Of a stretch of 64,000 bases of DNA, positions 27,241 through 35,425 are shown piece after piece. The DNA lies in contig NZ_CP087112.1 of assembly GCF_025643255.1 (NCBI RefSeq), forward strand, positions 558,001 to 622,000, in the 5' to 3' direction. The notes under the pieces are model-generated. The model was not told the origin of the DNA. It did not search any database and saw nothing but the letters and a program-made list of their open reading frames with translations. The DNA comes from Halomonas sp. 7T (GTDB taxonomy: Bacteria; Pseudomonadota; Gammaproteobacteria; Pseudomonadales; Halomonadaceae). A program made the position numbers and the translations under genes. How positions within the stretch are numbered: position 1 is the first letter of the stretch; the number at the start of each line of letters is the position of its first letter.

Positions 27241-28408
27241 GGTTAGGCGCTCCTTGTTTGGCGTTAAGCGAGTCACTGGGTGCATGGGTATCGAAAGAGG
27301 AGGGCGGGTTAACGCCACCTTGCTGTGCTTGACGCCATGGGATAAGCAGTTCAATCAGTAAGATAGCGGCGAGCCAAAGCCCAAACGTACCGACGATGCC
27401 TAACATGCCGGAAGAGCCAGCGGGAATGCCATAGTGGTGAAAGCCTGCGCTGTTACGGGCGACGTGTTGAACATCCATCAGCACCACCCAGCGGAACATC
27501 CAGCCCATATGAATGGCTACCAGACCGAGTAGCCAAGCCCAGGCAAGCAGTGCGGGTTGGCGTTGGGCAGGGCGCGAGAGTAACCACGCCACTGCTATAA
27601 AGAGCGCTATGCCAGTAATGCCGCCCCACAGCGCTGTGCTACGCCAGGAAGGGCTATGACGAACAGACTTCAGCGCTGCGGCTACCGAGCCAACATGTGC
27701 GTTAACGCCATCCAAGAACCAGCTCGCCGCGATTAAGCCCGCCACGCCACAGAAGGCGAGTAGGACATACAGCATTTGCCGAGCGGTGGCGTGTGAACGC
27801 AGCCCGCTTACCCGGTTGAGTACCAGCACCAGCCCGGCTGCTGCGATGAAGCCTGTGGCGACCAGCATGGGTGGAAGCCATACGGTGTTCCATAGCGGGC
27901 GTGCTTTCACAATGGCAAGCTCCGCACCGGTATAAAGCATAATGCCGCTGGAAAGCAGGAGCGCGGCTAACCCCACAATGGCTACTAGCGCTCTGGGAGT
28001 GGCGCTATCGCCCAGACTTAGCCATTTAGCTACCAATCCGCTCAGCCCTGGCGTATTGCGCTGGGCCTGCAGTGCTGGGCGCCAAGCCAGCCAGGCAAGG
28101 CCCAGTACGCTGACGAGATAGAGCGGCAGCACCACGCTACCAATCGACATCCAGGAGTGGGTGTTGGCGTAAGCATAAAAGTGCCAAAAGCGCAGCGGTT
28201 GGTGTAGATCTGCTAATAGTGCAACGGGCGCCACCAGCGTGGTGCTGACGCAAGCGATGAGTGCGAGACGTGCGGTGGGCAGCCACGCTTTTTTACCGAA
28301 GATTAACGCGGGGGCTGCCAGCCAGAGACTCGCGTAGGAGACGGCGATCATGAAAAAGTACTGCACTGCCCACGGGTTCAGCCACGGGGCGTGTGGTGAA
28401 TCGTTCAT
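27233..28408 (-). CDS. ttrC: Tetrathionate reductase subunit C, NrfD-type membrane anchor
   Basis: This 391-residue integral membrane protein is of the NrfD/PsrC type, which oxidises quinol and passes electrons to the iron-sulfur subunit. About nine to ten hydrophobic segments are seen. Typical stretches are WAVQYFFMIAVSYASLWLAAPAL, LADLHQPLRFWHFYAYANTHSWMSIGS and, near the end, FHHYGIPAGSSGMLGI. It lies between ttrB and ttrA in the usual ttrBCA order. Its ATG lies 116 bases inside the annotated 3' end of ttrB, an unusually long overlap. With ttrA broken, this subunit may have no working partner. Confidence 0.9.
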   Translation of the reverse strand: MNDSPHAPWLNPWAVQYFFMIAVSYASLWLAAPALIFGKKAWLPTARLALIACVSTTLVAPVALLADLHQPLRFWHFYAYANTHSWMSIGSVVLPLYLVSVLGLAWLAWRPALQAQRNTPGLSGLVAKWLSLGDSATPRALVAIVGLAALLLSSGIMLYTGAELAIVKARPLWNTVWLPPMLVATGFIAAAGLVLVLNRVSGLRSHATARQMLYVLLAFCGVAGLIAASWFLDGVNAHVGSVAAALKSVRHSPSWRSTALWGGITGIALFIAVAWLLSRPAQRQPALLAWAWLLGLVAIHMGWMFRWVVLMDVQHVARNSAGFHHYGIPAGSSGMLGIVGTFGLWLAAILLIELLIPWRQAQQGGVNPPSSFDTHAPSDSLNAKQGAPNHG

Positions 28409-29090
28409 CCATCCCGAGGTAGAACACTTGGGGAAGTGTGTTTTTTTCTGGCTGAAGCACCATCAGTGCATCACGGTGCTCCTGAATCATGCGGCTGATT
28501 TGGCTGTCCGGATTGCGCATATCACCAATAATCCGCGCCCCTCCAACACAGCTTTCGACACAGGCGGGCAGTAGTCCCGCCTCTAAACGATGCGCACAGA
28601 ACGTGCACTTGTCGGCGGTTTGGGTGCGCTCGTTAATAAAGCGGGCATCGTAAGGGCAGGCGTTAACACAATAAGCGCAGCCCACGCAGCGGTCACTGTC
28701 CACCACGACGATGCCATCTTGCTGTTGATAGGTGGCTTCAACGGGGCAAACGGGCACGCAGGGCGGGTTTTCGCAGTGATTGCACAGCCTCGGCAGCATA
28801 AACGTGGCGAGTTCACCACTCTCCTGGTGCTGCACTTCGTACTGGGAGACCGTGGTGCGAAATTGTCCAAGCGGAGCAGCGTTCTCAATATGGCACGACA
28901 CTGTGCAGGCTTGGCAGCCGATGCACTGGCGAAGATCAATCAGCATGCCGTAGCGTTTAGTGGGGTCACCTTCGCGGCGGGTCGGCTGTTGATTAATGCC
29001 AGCTTGAGCAAGGCTGGAAAGCGGGACTAGCGCAGCGCCTGCGCTTAAGCGGGCCAGCTGGCCGAGTAGCGAACGGCGTATGGCGTCCAT
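28293..29090 (-). CDS. ttrB: Tetrathionate reductase subunit B, iron-sulfur protein
   Basis: This 265-residue protein carries four [4Fe-4S] cluster motifs, starting with CIGCQACTVSC near residue 56, then CNHCENPPCVPVC, CVGCAYCVNACPYDA, and CTFCAHRL with CVESC. The N-terminus has an RRSLLGQLARLSAGAALVPL stretch that resembles a Tat signal. It transfers electrons from TtrC to TtrA. The protein likely ends functionally near YLGMDERF; the last 35 or so residues overlap the ttrC start in another frame and are not family-like. It is the first gene of the ttrBCA operon; an ANR/FNR-type site and a long inverted repeat lie upstream. No ttrRS two-component genes are nearby. Confidence 0.92.
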   Translation of the reverse strand: MDAIRRSLLGQLARLSAGAALVPLSSLAQAGINQQPTRREGDPTKRYGMLIDLRQCIGCQACTVSCHIENAAPLGQFRTTVSQYEVQHQESGELATFMLPRLCNHCENPPCVPVCPVEATYQQQDGIVVVDSDRCVGCAYCVNACPYDARFINERTQTADKCTFCAHRLEAGLLPACVESCVGGARIIGDMRNPDSQISRMIQEHRDALMVLQPEKNTLPQVFYLGMDERFTTRPVAEPVGSAVLFHDRRLLRESLAGSPRVNLR

Positions 29091-29176
29091 AGCGCCTCCT
29101 TAGCGGGTAAAGCGTCATTCGCAGGGGGCGAATGGTCGGGGTACGCTAAGGTTACGCCTTTAGTTGGAGGAGAAAG

Positions 29177-29190
29177 TTGATTCTCGTCAA
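29177..29190. promoter_or_regulatory. ANR/FNR-type binding site upstream of ttrB
   Basis: TTGATTCTCGTCAA fits the FNR/ANR consensus (TTGAT, four bases, ATCAA) with one change. It is centred about 93 bases before the ttrB start. Oxygen-controlled activation of an anaerobic respiratory operon is the expected function. Confidence 0.6.
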
Positions 29191-29244
29191 TTAGTTAGCG
29201 CGCTTTTCTTAATGCCCCCTTAATCTTAAAGCGCTAACTAATTG
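29188..29244. promoter_or_regulatory. Long inverted repeat upstream of ttrB
   Basis: Perfect 14-base arms CAATTAGTTAGCGC (29188-29201) and GCGCTAACTAATTG (29231-29244) are separated by 29 bases. The left arm overlaps the ANR/FNR-type box. It may be a dimer-binding regulatory site or a remnant of a small element. Confidence 0.5.
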
Positions 29245-29271
29245 TTTTCATAAAAGACCCACTATTAAGCA

Positions 29272-29310
29272 GTACAAATAAAAACAGGCTGACCCAATGG
29301 GCCAGCCTGT
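29272..29310 (-). terminator. Terminator after the XRE regulator gene
   Basis: ACAGGCTG and CAGCCTGT arms (29284-29310), with inner GCCC/GGGT pairing, form a strong stem. On the minus strand they are followed by TTTTATTTGT. It lies 37 bases after the stop of the leftward XRE gene. Confidence 0.75.
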
Positions 29311-29347
29311 ATCGAAAAGGGGGGAGATTCTGATGTAGTAAATGTTG

Positions 29348-29620
29348 CTATGGCGCCTCCAGCTCTAAGGTGCGACGCAGTACATTGAGTTCGTCAATGT
29401 TGAGGTGCTCGAGCCTTCCGGCGAGCAGGTCGCTGACCTTTTGCACTGGAAGACCCGCCCGGCGGGCAATATCACGGCTTCCTAAGTCTGAGATAGCAAT
29501 CAGACGAGTAATAATACGCATTAAGCGCGTACGTTTTTCTAAATCCCTGACGTCGAGGTCAGGGCTGCTTCGCGGAGGATCCAGCGTTTCTGCGTAAGCG
29601 GTTGAGTATGCCGTACTCAT
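29348..29620 (-). CDS. Small XRE-type helix-turn-helix protein
   Basis: This 90-residue protein has a helix-turn-helix in IAISDLGSRDIARRAGLPVQKVSDLLAGRLEHLNIDELNVLRRTL (about residues 42-86). This resembles the XRE/HTH_37 domain of antitoxin-like regulators. The first 25 residues (STAYSTAYAETLDPPRSSPD) look disordered. No toxin gene is next to it, so it may be an orphan regulator; it could act on the adjacent ttr region, but nothing shows this. A clear terminator follows it. Confidence 0.75.
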   Translation of the reverse strand: MSTAYSTAYAETLDPPRSSPDLDVRDLEKRTRLMRIITRLIAISDLGSRDIARRAGLPVQKVSDLLAGRLEHLNIDELNVLRRTLELEAP

Positions 29621-29839
29621 GGGACTCCATCAGTCTGAAATGACAATCACACAATGCCGCCAAGTCGCGCTGTTTTCAATGCCTAATTTGATGAAAATTT
29701 CACGATCACGCAAACGCCCGCAAACGGCTACGGCTCTGGTAAACTACGCGCCTTCCTATTTCTGAGTGAGCTGCGCACTGTGTGCGGCTTTTTCCACTGC
29801 TTTTTTGCTTAACGAGGCCGTTGGCCGAGGAGTTTTTGC

Positions 29840-30358
29840 ATGTCGAACAGCGCACCTAAAGTGGGCGTGATCATGGGGTCAAAATCTGATTGGCCGGTCA
29901 TGGAGCACGCGGTGGCGATGTTAGAGCGGTTGGGCGTTGCCTATGAAACCCGTGTGGTGTCAGCGCATCGGACCCCAGACCTGCTGTTCGAATACGCGAA
30001 AAGTGCCGCTGAGCGTGGCCTCCAAGTAATTGTGGCGGGTGCAGGCGGTGCCGCCCATTTGCCAGGTATGGTGGCCTCGCAAACGGTGTTACCGGTCTTA
30101 GGTGTGCCGGTTGAATCGAAAGCGTTGAAAGGTTTGGACTCGCTGCTCTCTATTGCGCAAATGCCGGGCGGTATTGCGGTAGGCACGCTGGCCATTGGCA
30201 AAGCGGGTGCTACCAATGCAGGCTTGCTGGCAGCACAAATTGTGGGTTTGCAAGACGCCGCTATTCGTGACGCTGTGGAAGCTTTCCGAGCTGAGCAAAC
30301 CCAACTTGTTCTAGATAACCCCGACCCGCGGCCCGATACAGATGCGCAAGCACAATAG
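29840..30358 (+). CDS. purE: N5-carboxyaminoimidazole ribonucleotide mutase
   Basis: This 172-residue protein is class I PurE, which converts N5-CAIR to CAIR in purine synthesis. Conserved blocks are [16 protein letters not shown] (residues 9-24), VVSAHRTPD (active-site His), [17 protein letters not shown], and [30 protein letters not shown]. The last 15 residues are a polar tail. It is followed by purK after 12 bases, so the pair forms the usual purEK operon. An upstream ACGCAAACG (29708-29716) matches only half of a PurR box and is not annotated. Confidence 0.96.
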   Translation: MSNSAPKVGVIMGSKSDWPVMEHAVAMLERLGVAYETRVVSAHRTPDLLFEYAKSAAERGLQVIVAGAGGAAHLPGMVASQTVLPVLGVPVESKALKGLDSLLSIAQMPGGIAVGTLAIGKAGATNAGLLAAQIVGLQDAAIRDAVEAFRAEQTQLVLDNPDPRPDTDAQAQ

Positions 30359-30370
30359 GAGTTCTCATTG

Positions 30371-31510
30371 ATGAACACGGGCATTGCAAAAAATATCGGT
30401 ATTTTAGGGGCCGGTCAGTTAGGTCGCATGCTAGCGCTGGCGGGCTATCCGTTGGGCAACACGTTTACGTTTTTGGATACGACGGGCAACCCTAGTGCGG
30501 GCATTGGCGAGGTGATCGTCGATCCCGATAACCAGCGTTTGGCAGAATTCCTTGATAAGGTCGATGTGGTGACCTACGAGTTCGAGCACCTACCGGTCGA
30601 GTTAGTAAAGCAGATTGAGCAGCACAAACCGGTATACCCAAGCAGCCGTGCTATCGCCGTTTGCCAAAACCGAGTGGAAGAGAAAACGCTGTTTGACCGC
30701 TTGGGTATTCCAACCCCTGCTTACCATGTTGTCGAAAGCGCGGCACAGCTTGAAGCCGCAGCGGCTGAACTAGGTTGCCCAGTGGTGGCTAAATCGGTCA
30801 CTGAAGGCTACGACGGCAAAGGCCAAGCGGTGCTGAAAGCGCCGGAGCAGGCTCAAGAGGCGTGGGAGTCGATTGGTCATGCTCAGCTGATTGTCGAGGC
30901 GTTTGTCGACTTCGTTCGCGAAGTCTCGCTGATTGCCGTGCGCGGCCGCGATGGGGAGGTAGTGTTTTACCCCATGGCGGAAAACCAGCACGTTGAGGGT
31001 ATTTTGCGCTACTCCGTTGCACCACTACCGGATGTAGACGCTAGCGTTCAGCAAACTGCCGACAGTTACATACGTGCGTTGTTAGATGAGCTGGACTACG
31101 TGGGTGTGCTGGCGCTGGAGCTTTTCCAGACCCGTGACGGTAGCCTGCTGGCGAACGAAATGGCGCCTCGCGTGCATAACTCAGGCCACTGGACCATGGA
31201 CGGCGCGGTCACCAGCCAGTTTGAAAACCACCTACGCGCGGTGCAGGGGCTACCGTTGGGCAGCACTGCCGCCATTGCCCCGACCTGTATGGTCAACGTG
31301 ATCGGCCGCGAAGGCGATAACGCTGCGCTGCTGGCGCTTAGTCACACACACCTACACCGCTACGACAAAGCCGAGCGCGCTGGGCGCAAGCTAGCCCACG
31401 TTAACGTGGTAGCCGAGAATCATGCGGAATTAATTGAAAAAGTGCGCGCTTGCCAGGCGTTGATACCGGACGCCCCGCCCGTTGCGTGGAGTTTTAATAT
31501 TTCTCAGTAA
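30371..31510 (+). CDS. purK: N5-carboxyaminoimidazole ribonucleotide synthase
   Basis: This 379-residue ATP-grasp enzyme makes N5-CAIR from AIR, ATP and bicarbonate, the step before PurE. Visible motifs are IGILGAGQLGRMLALAGYPLG at the N-terminus (N-terminal Rossmann part), KSVTEGYDGKGQAVL (ATP-binding loop), and LANEMAPRVHNSGHWT (metal-binding region). The ATG at 30371 is preferred over a TTG directly before it; AGGAG lies about 10 bases upstream. It follows purE with a 12-base gap and ends before a strong terminator. Confidence 0.96.
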   Translation: MNTGIAKNIGILGAGQLGRMLALAGYPLGNTFTFLDTTGNPSAGIGEVIVDPDNQRLAEFLDKVDVVTYEFEHLPVELVKQIEQHKPVYPSSRAIAVCQNRVEEKTLFDRLGIPTPAYHVVESAAQLEAAAAELGCPVVAKSVTEGYDGKGQAVLKAPEQAQEAWESIGHAQLIVEAFVDFVREVSLIAVRGRDGEVVFYPMAENQHVEGILRYSVAPLPDVDASVQQTADSYIRALLDELDYVGVLALELFQTRDGSLLANEMAPRVHNSGHWTMDGAVTSQFENHLRAVQGLPLGSTAAIAPTCMVNVIGREGDNAALLALSHTHLHRYDKAERAGRKLAHVNVVAENHAELIEKVRACQALIPDAPPVAWSFNISQ

Positions 31511-31527
31511 AGAAGCTTCTTTTTATG

Positions 31528-31555
31528 AGCCGCCTACCTCGGGCGGCTTTTTTTA
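31528..31555 (+). terminator. Rho-independent terminator after purEK
   Basis: AGCCGCC (31528-31534) pairs with GGGCGGCT (31541-31548), followed by seven T. It lies 18 bases after the purK stop and overlaps the open frame upstream of the GGDEF gene, which argues that the latter starts later. Confidence 0.85.
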
Positions 31556-31668
31556 TTAGCGCAATAGGCTACTTTTATTTCGTAAACGTGCTAAAACAAA
31601 CGTACGAATATTATTCGTATGAGCAAATAAGATTGGTTGATAAGCCGACATCTATACAGGGAGTTTGT

Positions 31669-33294
31669 ATGCCGCCCCCCAGCTTTATAGCCACAACGGC
31701 TACGGCGTCTGGGCTGCGCAGTGGTTATCTGCGCGACCATCATATTACCCAGCAGCGTCTGCGCTGTGAAAAAGTGCGTTTACTCTACGATAATCTGTGG
31801 CAGCCGGTGTTAAGCAGCGTGTTAGCAGGCGGGTTATTGGTGGCTGCCATGTGGCCCGTAGTGAACGCAACGCTGCTGCTCTGCTGGTTTGTGACACTGA
31901 CGGTCATTTCAGGCCTGCGGCTTCTGTTGGCGTACCGTTTTAAGCAGATGCCTATTATGCAGCAGCATCGGCGCCGCTGGCTGCGCTGGTTTGCTATCGG
32001 GGCGATTGCCGCAGGCTGTGTGTGGGGGGCATCAGGGCTGCTGTTGTTCAGCGCAGAACACCCCGGCCAAGTGGCGGCACTTTCGATCGTATTAGCAGGC
32101 ATTGCGGCAGGCGGCGTTACCACGCTCTCTTCAGTGTGGTGGGTGGCGCTTGGCTTTGTGCTGCCCATTTTATTACCGTTGAAAATTCAGTTCATGCTGA
32201 TGGGCACGTCTTTGTCAATTTTGATTGGCCTGATGCTTGTGCTGTTTTTAGCCCTGATTCTGATTGCCAGCCGCCGCTTTAGCTACACGATTCACGACAA
32301 CATCGCCCTGCGGGTAAGCATGGCCGCCCGTGAAGCACAGTTGCAGGAGAGCGAGAATCGCTATCGCTCTATTTTTCACCACTCGCCATTAGGGGTGCTG
32401 CACTTTGATGCCCAGGGAGTGATCACTGACTGTAACAACAAGCTTCTCGACATCCTCGGCGTTGGCCGTGCTCAGCTTATTGGGTACCGGATGCTGGCGC
32501 GTTCAGCGGATAGTGAGGTCGCGCAGGCGGTCAGGGATGCCCTGGGAAATGGCTCAGGCTACTACGAAGGCACCTATCGGTTGCCTCAAGCGAGCGAAGG
32601 CACGCCGCTGCGTGCTTTTTTCAATGGTGTGAATAGTGCTAATGATGAGCGTGTCGGTGGGGTGGCGATTATCGAAGATTTCACTGAACGTAAGCACAAC
32701 GAGGCGATTATTTACCGTCAGGCTTACTATGACGCGCTCACTGACCTGCCGAATCGCCGGCGATTTATTGAGCGTTTAAAAGCGCTGTGCCATGAGCACG
32801 ATAGTAAAACGCGCACCGGATTAGTGATGTTTATGGACATGGATCGCTTTAAGCTGATCAACGATACCTTGGGCCACGCAGCAGGGGATGAGCTGCTCGT
32901 TCACGTTGCGCGCCGACTTGAACAGTGCTTAAAAGAGAACGACATGGCGGCCCGCTTAAGTGGCGATGAGTTTGTGCTGCTGGCGCTGTTTGATGAGGTG
33001 GCCCCTGACGCGTTGGAAGCCCAGGCTGAGCGCTACATGCAGAACGTACAGCAGCGTTTATCCGGCTATTATCCGTTAGAGAATCGTATAGTCGAGGTAA
33101 CGCCCAGTATGGGGTATACCTGCTTTAAAGCTGCAGAGTGTGACCATGCTGAGGTATTAAAAGAGGCCGATATCGCGATGTATCAAGCAAAGACCGAGGG
33201 CCGGGCGCGGTTGCGGCGCTACCAGCCCTGGATGCGCGATGAAGTGAATAAACGCATGGCTGAAGAAGCATCTAGCCTGCCAGCTGGCCGCTGA
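31669..33294 (+). CDS. Membrane PAS-GGDEF protein (probable diguanylate cyclase)
   Basis: This 541-residue protein has five to six hydrophobic N-terminal segments, roughly residues 45-210, then a PAS domain (ENRYRSIFHHSPLGVLHFDAQG to VAIIEDFTERKH), and a C-terminal GGDEF domain starting YDALTDLPNRRRFIERL. The catalytic motif reads SGDEF (RLSGDEFVLL) in place of GGDEF, with the metal/substrate region MDMDRFKLINDTLGHAAGD intact. Synthesis of cyclic di-GMP is likely but the Ser needs testing. The ATG at 31669 has GGGAG 6 bases upstream; an upstream frame to 31525 overlaps the purK terminator and is rejected. The 3' end overlaps the convergent TraX-like gene by 23 bases. Confidence 0.87.
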   Translation: MPPPSFIATTATASGLRSGYLRDHHITQQRLRCEKVRLLYDNLWQPVLSSVLAGGLLVAAMWPVVNATLLLCWFVTLTVISGLRLLLAYRFKQMPIMQQHRRRWLRWFAIGAIAAGCVWGASGLLLFSAEHPGQVAALSIVLAGIAAGGVTTLSSVWWVALGFVLPILLPLKIQFMLMGTSLSILIGLMLVLFLALILIASRRFSYTIHDNIALRVSMAAREAQLQESENRYRSIFHHSPLGVLHFDAQGVITDCNNKLLDILGVGRAQLIGYRMLARSADSEVAQAVRDALGNGSGYYEGTYRLPQASEGTPLRAFFNGVNSANDERVGGVAIIEDFTERKHNEAIIYRQAYYDALTDLPNRRRFIERLKALCHEHDSKTRTGLVMFMDMDRFKLINDTLGHAAGDELLVHVARRLEQCLKENDMAARLSGDEFVLLALFDEVAPDALEAQAERYMQNVQQRLSGYYPLENRIVEVTPSMGYTCFKAAECDHAEVLKEADIAMYQAKTEGRARLRRYQPWMRDEVNKRMAEEASSLPAGR

Positions 33295-34090
33295 GTAGTA
33301 ACCACAGGGCGATAAGGGCAAAGTGACCTGGGTACCACGCTAACCAGAGGCGGCGTGGCATGGCCAGCACCACCGGCGGTACTCGCTGTGCAGCGCCTGT
33401 GGCGAGCATGAGCACGATCACGCAGGTCGCCACGGTGAAGGACTTTGCCATGTCGGAGGCATTCATTTGTCCTGCAATCCATAGCACCGGAAATGCGGCT
33501 AAGCCCGCCCAAAGGCGCGATACGAATGCATCGCGGGTTTCACTCAGCGCCTGCATCGCAAACATGAACAGTGGGATTAACAGTAGCCCGTTATGCCCAT
33601 ACTCCACCCAAAAACCCAGCAAGTACCATACGGTTACGCCAACCCCAGCGCCGAACATCAGCCAGCCTAATCCTAAGGTTTGCTGCTGATAGTGCTGCCA
33701 GCCTTGGCGTACCAACGCTCCCAGCGCCAAGCCGCTCGCCAGGGTGAAGCAGACATTAAGAATAAACGCATCAGAGGCGCGGGGCATCAGCATATAGGGC
33801 ACTTGTGCGGCAATGCCGATAATGAGAATTCGCCAGGCGTAACGCAGTGGATTGCGCGTGTTAAACAGCCCGTGCCACGCTACCATGGCTGCAAATAGCG
33901 GAAACGCAATACGCCCAATAGAAGACCCCGCCCAGTCGAGTTGCCACGTGCCAGGCAGTACATAGCGGGTCAGGTGGTCGACCGTCATGGTGAAAAGTGC
34001 GAGCCACTGGCCCCATGCCGTCCAGTGGGACGAGGGACGAAGTGTCTCAACGGGACGGGATGGCAAGTGCAGAGCCGTTTGTTCAGCCAT
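33272..34090 (-). CDS. TraX family membrane protein
   Basis: This protein of about 272 residues is a member of the TraX family (PF05857), named for the F-plasmid pilin acetylase. It contains FTMTVDHLTRYV near residue 33, then SIGRIAFPLFAAMVAW, and about eight hydrophobic segments. Chromosomal TraX-like proteins are probably membrane acyltransferases; no substrate is known. No conjugation genes are nearby. The start at 34090 is supported by AAGGAGG 5 bases upstream and excludes a short unrelated extension. It lies between the GGDEF gene (convergent) and the IadA-like gene (same strand). Confidence 0.8.
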   Translation of the reverse strand: MAEQTALHLPSRPVETLRPSSHWTAWGQWLALFTMTVDHLTRYVLPGTWQLDWAGSSIGRIAFPLFAAMVAWHGLFNTRNPLRYAWRILIIGIAAQVPYMLMPRASDAFILNVCFTLASGLALGALVRQGWQHYQQQTLGLGWLMFGAGVGVTVWYLLGFWVEYGHNGLLLIPLFMFAMQALSETRDAFVSRLWAGLAAFPVLWIAGQMNASDMAKSFTVATCVIVLMLATGAAQRVPPVVLAMPRRLWLAWYPGHFALIALWLLLSGQLAG

Positions 34091-34171
34091 GGTACCTCCT
34101 TGTAAATGGCCACGCAGGAGTAAAGACCCGATTTTACGAAGCAAGTTCGGCGCTTAACACGGCGACGTCTG

Positions 34172-35335
34172 TCATATCACTTTATTGCCGGATTCACGAT
34201 CGTAAATGGGCTTACCCAATGCCCATACTTGTTCAATTTCCCAGCGCCCCTCGGAGAGCACGAGAAAGTCGGCGTCCGTTCCTTTTGCAAGCCTTCCTTT
34301 ACGAGGCAGCTTTAGAATATCGGCCGCGGTTGTTGAAGCGCATCTTAACGCATGCTCGATATCAACGCGGTGCTCATTGATACACTCACCTAGCACGTCA
34401 AACAGGCTGCCTAGTCGACCTGGCTTTAAGCCAACAAAGCGGCGCTGTTCGTCAAACTCTGGCAGCGAGGCATTAGCATCTGAAGAGAGGCTTATCTGAG
34501 CGGGGGCGATACGTGCTTTCAGCGCTCTGGCAACGGCTTCTGAGGCCGGCACTTCGCCGCCTGCTAACAACTCTGGTGTCGTACTGGTAGTGAAGTCGAT
34601 GAAGCCGCCTTCACGCGCAAAGCGTAAGCCATCCTCAAATAATTCAGCGGTACGATTAATGTGGGTAGGGTAGAACTGCGAAAGCGGAATCGCGCTATGT
34701 TTAGCAACGTTACGCAGTGGTTCCAGGTGAGTGTCGGCATCACCAGTGTGAATGAAGACAATCCCTGATTTTCCTGCCAGCAAGCCAGCAGTGCGTGCAT
34801 CCGAGGCAAGTCGCGTCAGCTCCTGGTTGGTTGGTTGTGAGCCTCGGTGGTCGCTAATAGCGACTTCCCCTACACCGATAAACTCTGGAATATAGAGAAT
34901 ATCGCTGGCGATGGACCCGGTAAGGGTTACCGGGGGAAGTTGATAAGAGCCGGTGTAGGCATAGGTGCTGAGCCCACCGGCGGCAAGCTCCCGCGCTTTG
35001 CCAATCAGGTTAGCGGGGGTGCGGGTTAGGGCATCGGTGCCTAGAGCGCCAATCAGCGTGGTCACGCCTGAGGCGCAAGCATCTCCTAAGCTGAGCTCCG
35101 CCGTACGATTGCCAAAGCCGCCTTCACCACCACCGCCAATGTAGTGCACCAGCGGGTCGACTAAACCAGGAACCACACGGCGCCCTTCAAGATCGACGGT
35201 GGTAATGAATGGCCCTAAATTCACCGCTTCGGAGGCATCTATTACCGCTGCAATACGCTGGTCAGCGATAAGTAGGTGGCACAGGCCGCGGGGTTCTGGC
35301 GAGAAAAGCTGGGCATTTTTTACTAGTGTCAGCAT
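34172..35335 (-). CDS. IadA-like amidohydrolase with altered metal-site residues
   Basis: This 387-residue protein is related over its length to beta-aspartyl (isoaspartyl) dipeptidase IadA: GGGGEGGFGNRTAELSL, LIGALGTDALTRTP, AYTGSYQLPPVTLTGS, YPTHINRTAELFEDGL and LSSDANASLPEFD are all matched. The HxH that binds zinc in E. coli IadA (DQHVH) reads DPLVH, so the first His is Leu. The carbamylated Lys region (GVKCAISDHR) reads GVGEVAISDHR. This suggests a subfamily with a different metal centre or substrate. It lies 90 bases after a binding-protein gene on the same strand, so it may belong with basic amino-acid use. A perfect 10-base hairpin sits between the two genes. Confidence 0.82.
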   Translation of the reverse strand: MLTLVKNAQLFSPEPRGLCHLLIADQRIAAVIDASEAVNLGPFITTVDLEGRRVVPGLVDPLVHYIGGGGEGGFGNRTAELSLGDACASGVTTLIGALGTDALTRTPANLIGKARELAAGGLSTYAYTGSYQLPPVTLTGSIASDILYIPEFIGVGEVAISDHRGSQPTNQELTRLASDARTAGLLAGKSGIVFIHTGDADTHLEPLRNVAKHSAIPLSQFYPTHINRTAELFEDGLRFAREGGFIDFTTSTTPELLAGGEVPASEAVARALKARIAPAQISLSSDANASLPEFDEQRRFVGLKPGRLGSLFDVLGECINEHRVDIEHALRCASTTAADILKLPRKGRLAKGTDADFLVLSEGRWEIEQVWALGKPIYDRESGNKVI

Positions 35336-35367
35336 AGGGTTCCCAGGAGAGTTATCAGCAAACGATA

Positions 35368-35390
35368 AGCGCCGACCTGGGGTCGGCGCT
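35368..35390 (-). terminator. Intercistronic hairpin between the binding protein and IadA-like gene
   Basis: AGCGCCGACC (35368-35377) and GGTCGGCGCT (35381-35390) are a perfect 10-base stem with a 3-base loop. On the minus strand TTATCGTTT follows, so the T-run is imperfect and termination is probably partial. Confidence 0.6.
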
Positions 35391-35425
35391 CGTATTGCCG
35401 TCGTAACGCTGTTTAAGCGGATCTT

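Noticed and set aside
29708..29723. PurR-like box before purE
   Set aside because: Only the left half (ACGCAAACG) fits; the right half does not.
33272..34090. TraX-like gene as a sign of a conjugative element
   Set aside because: No other transfer genes are near, and chromosomal TraX-family genes are common.
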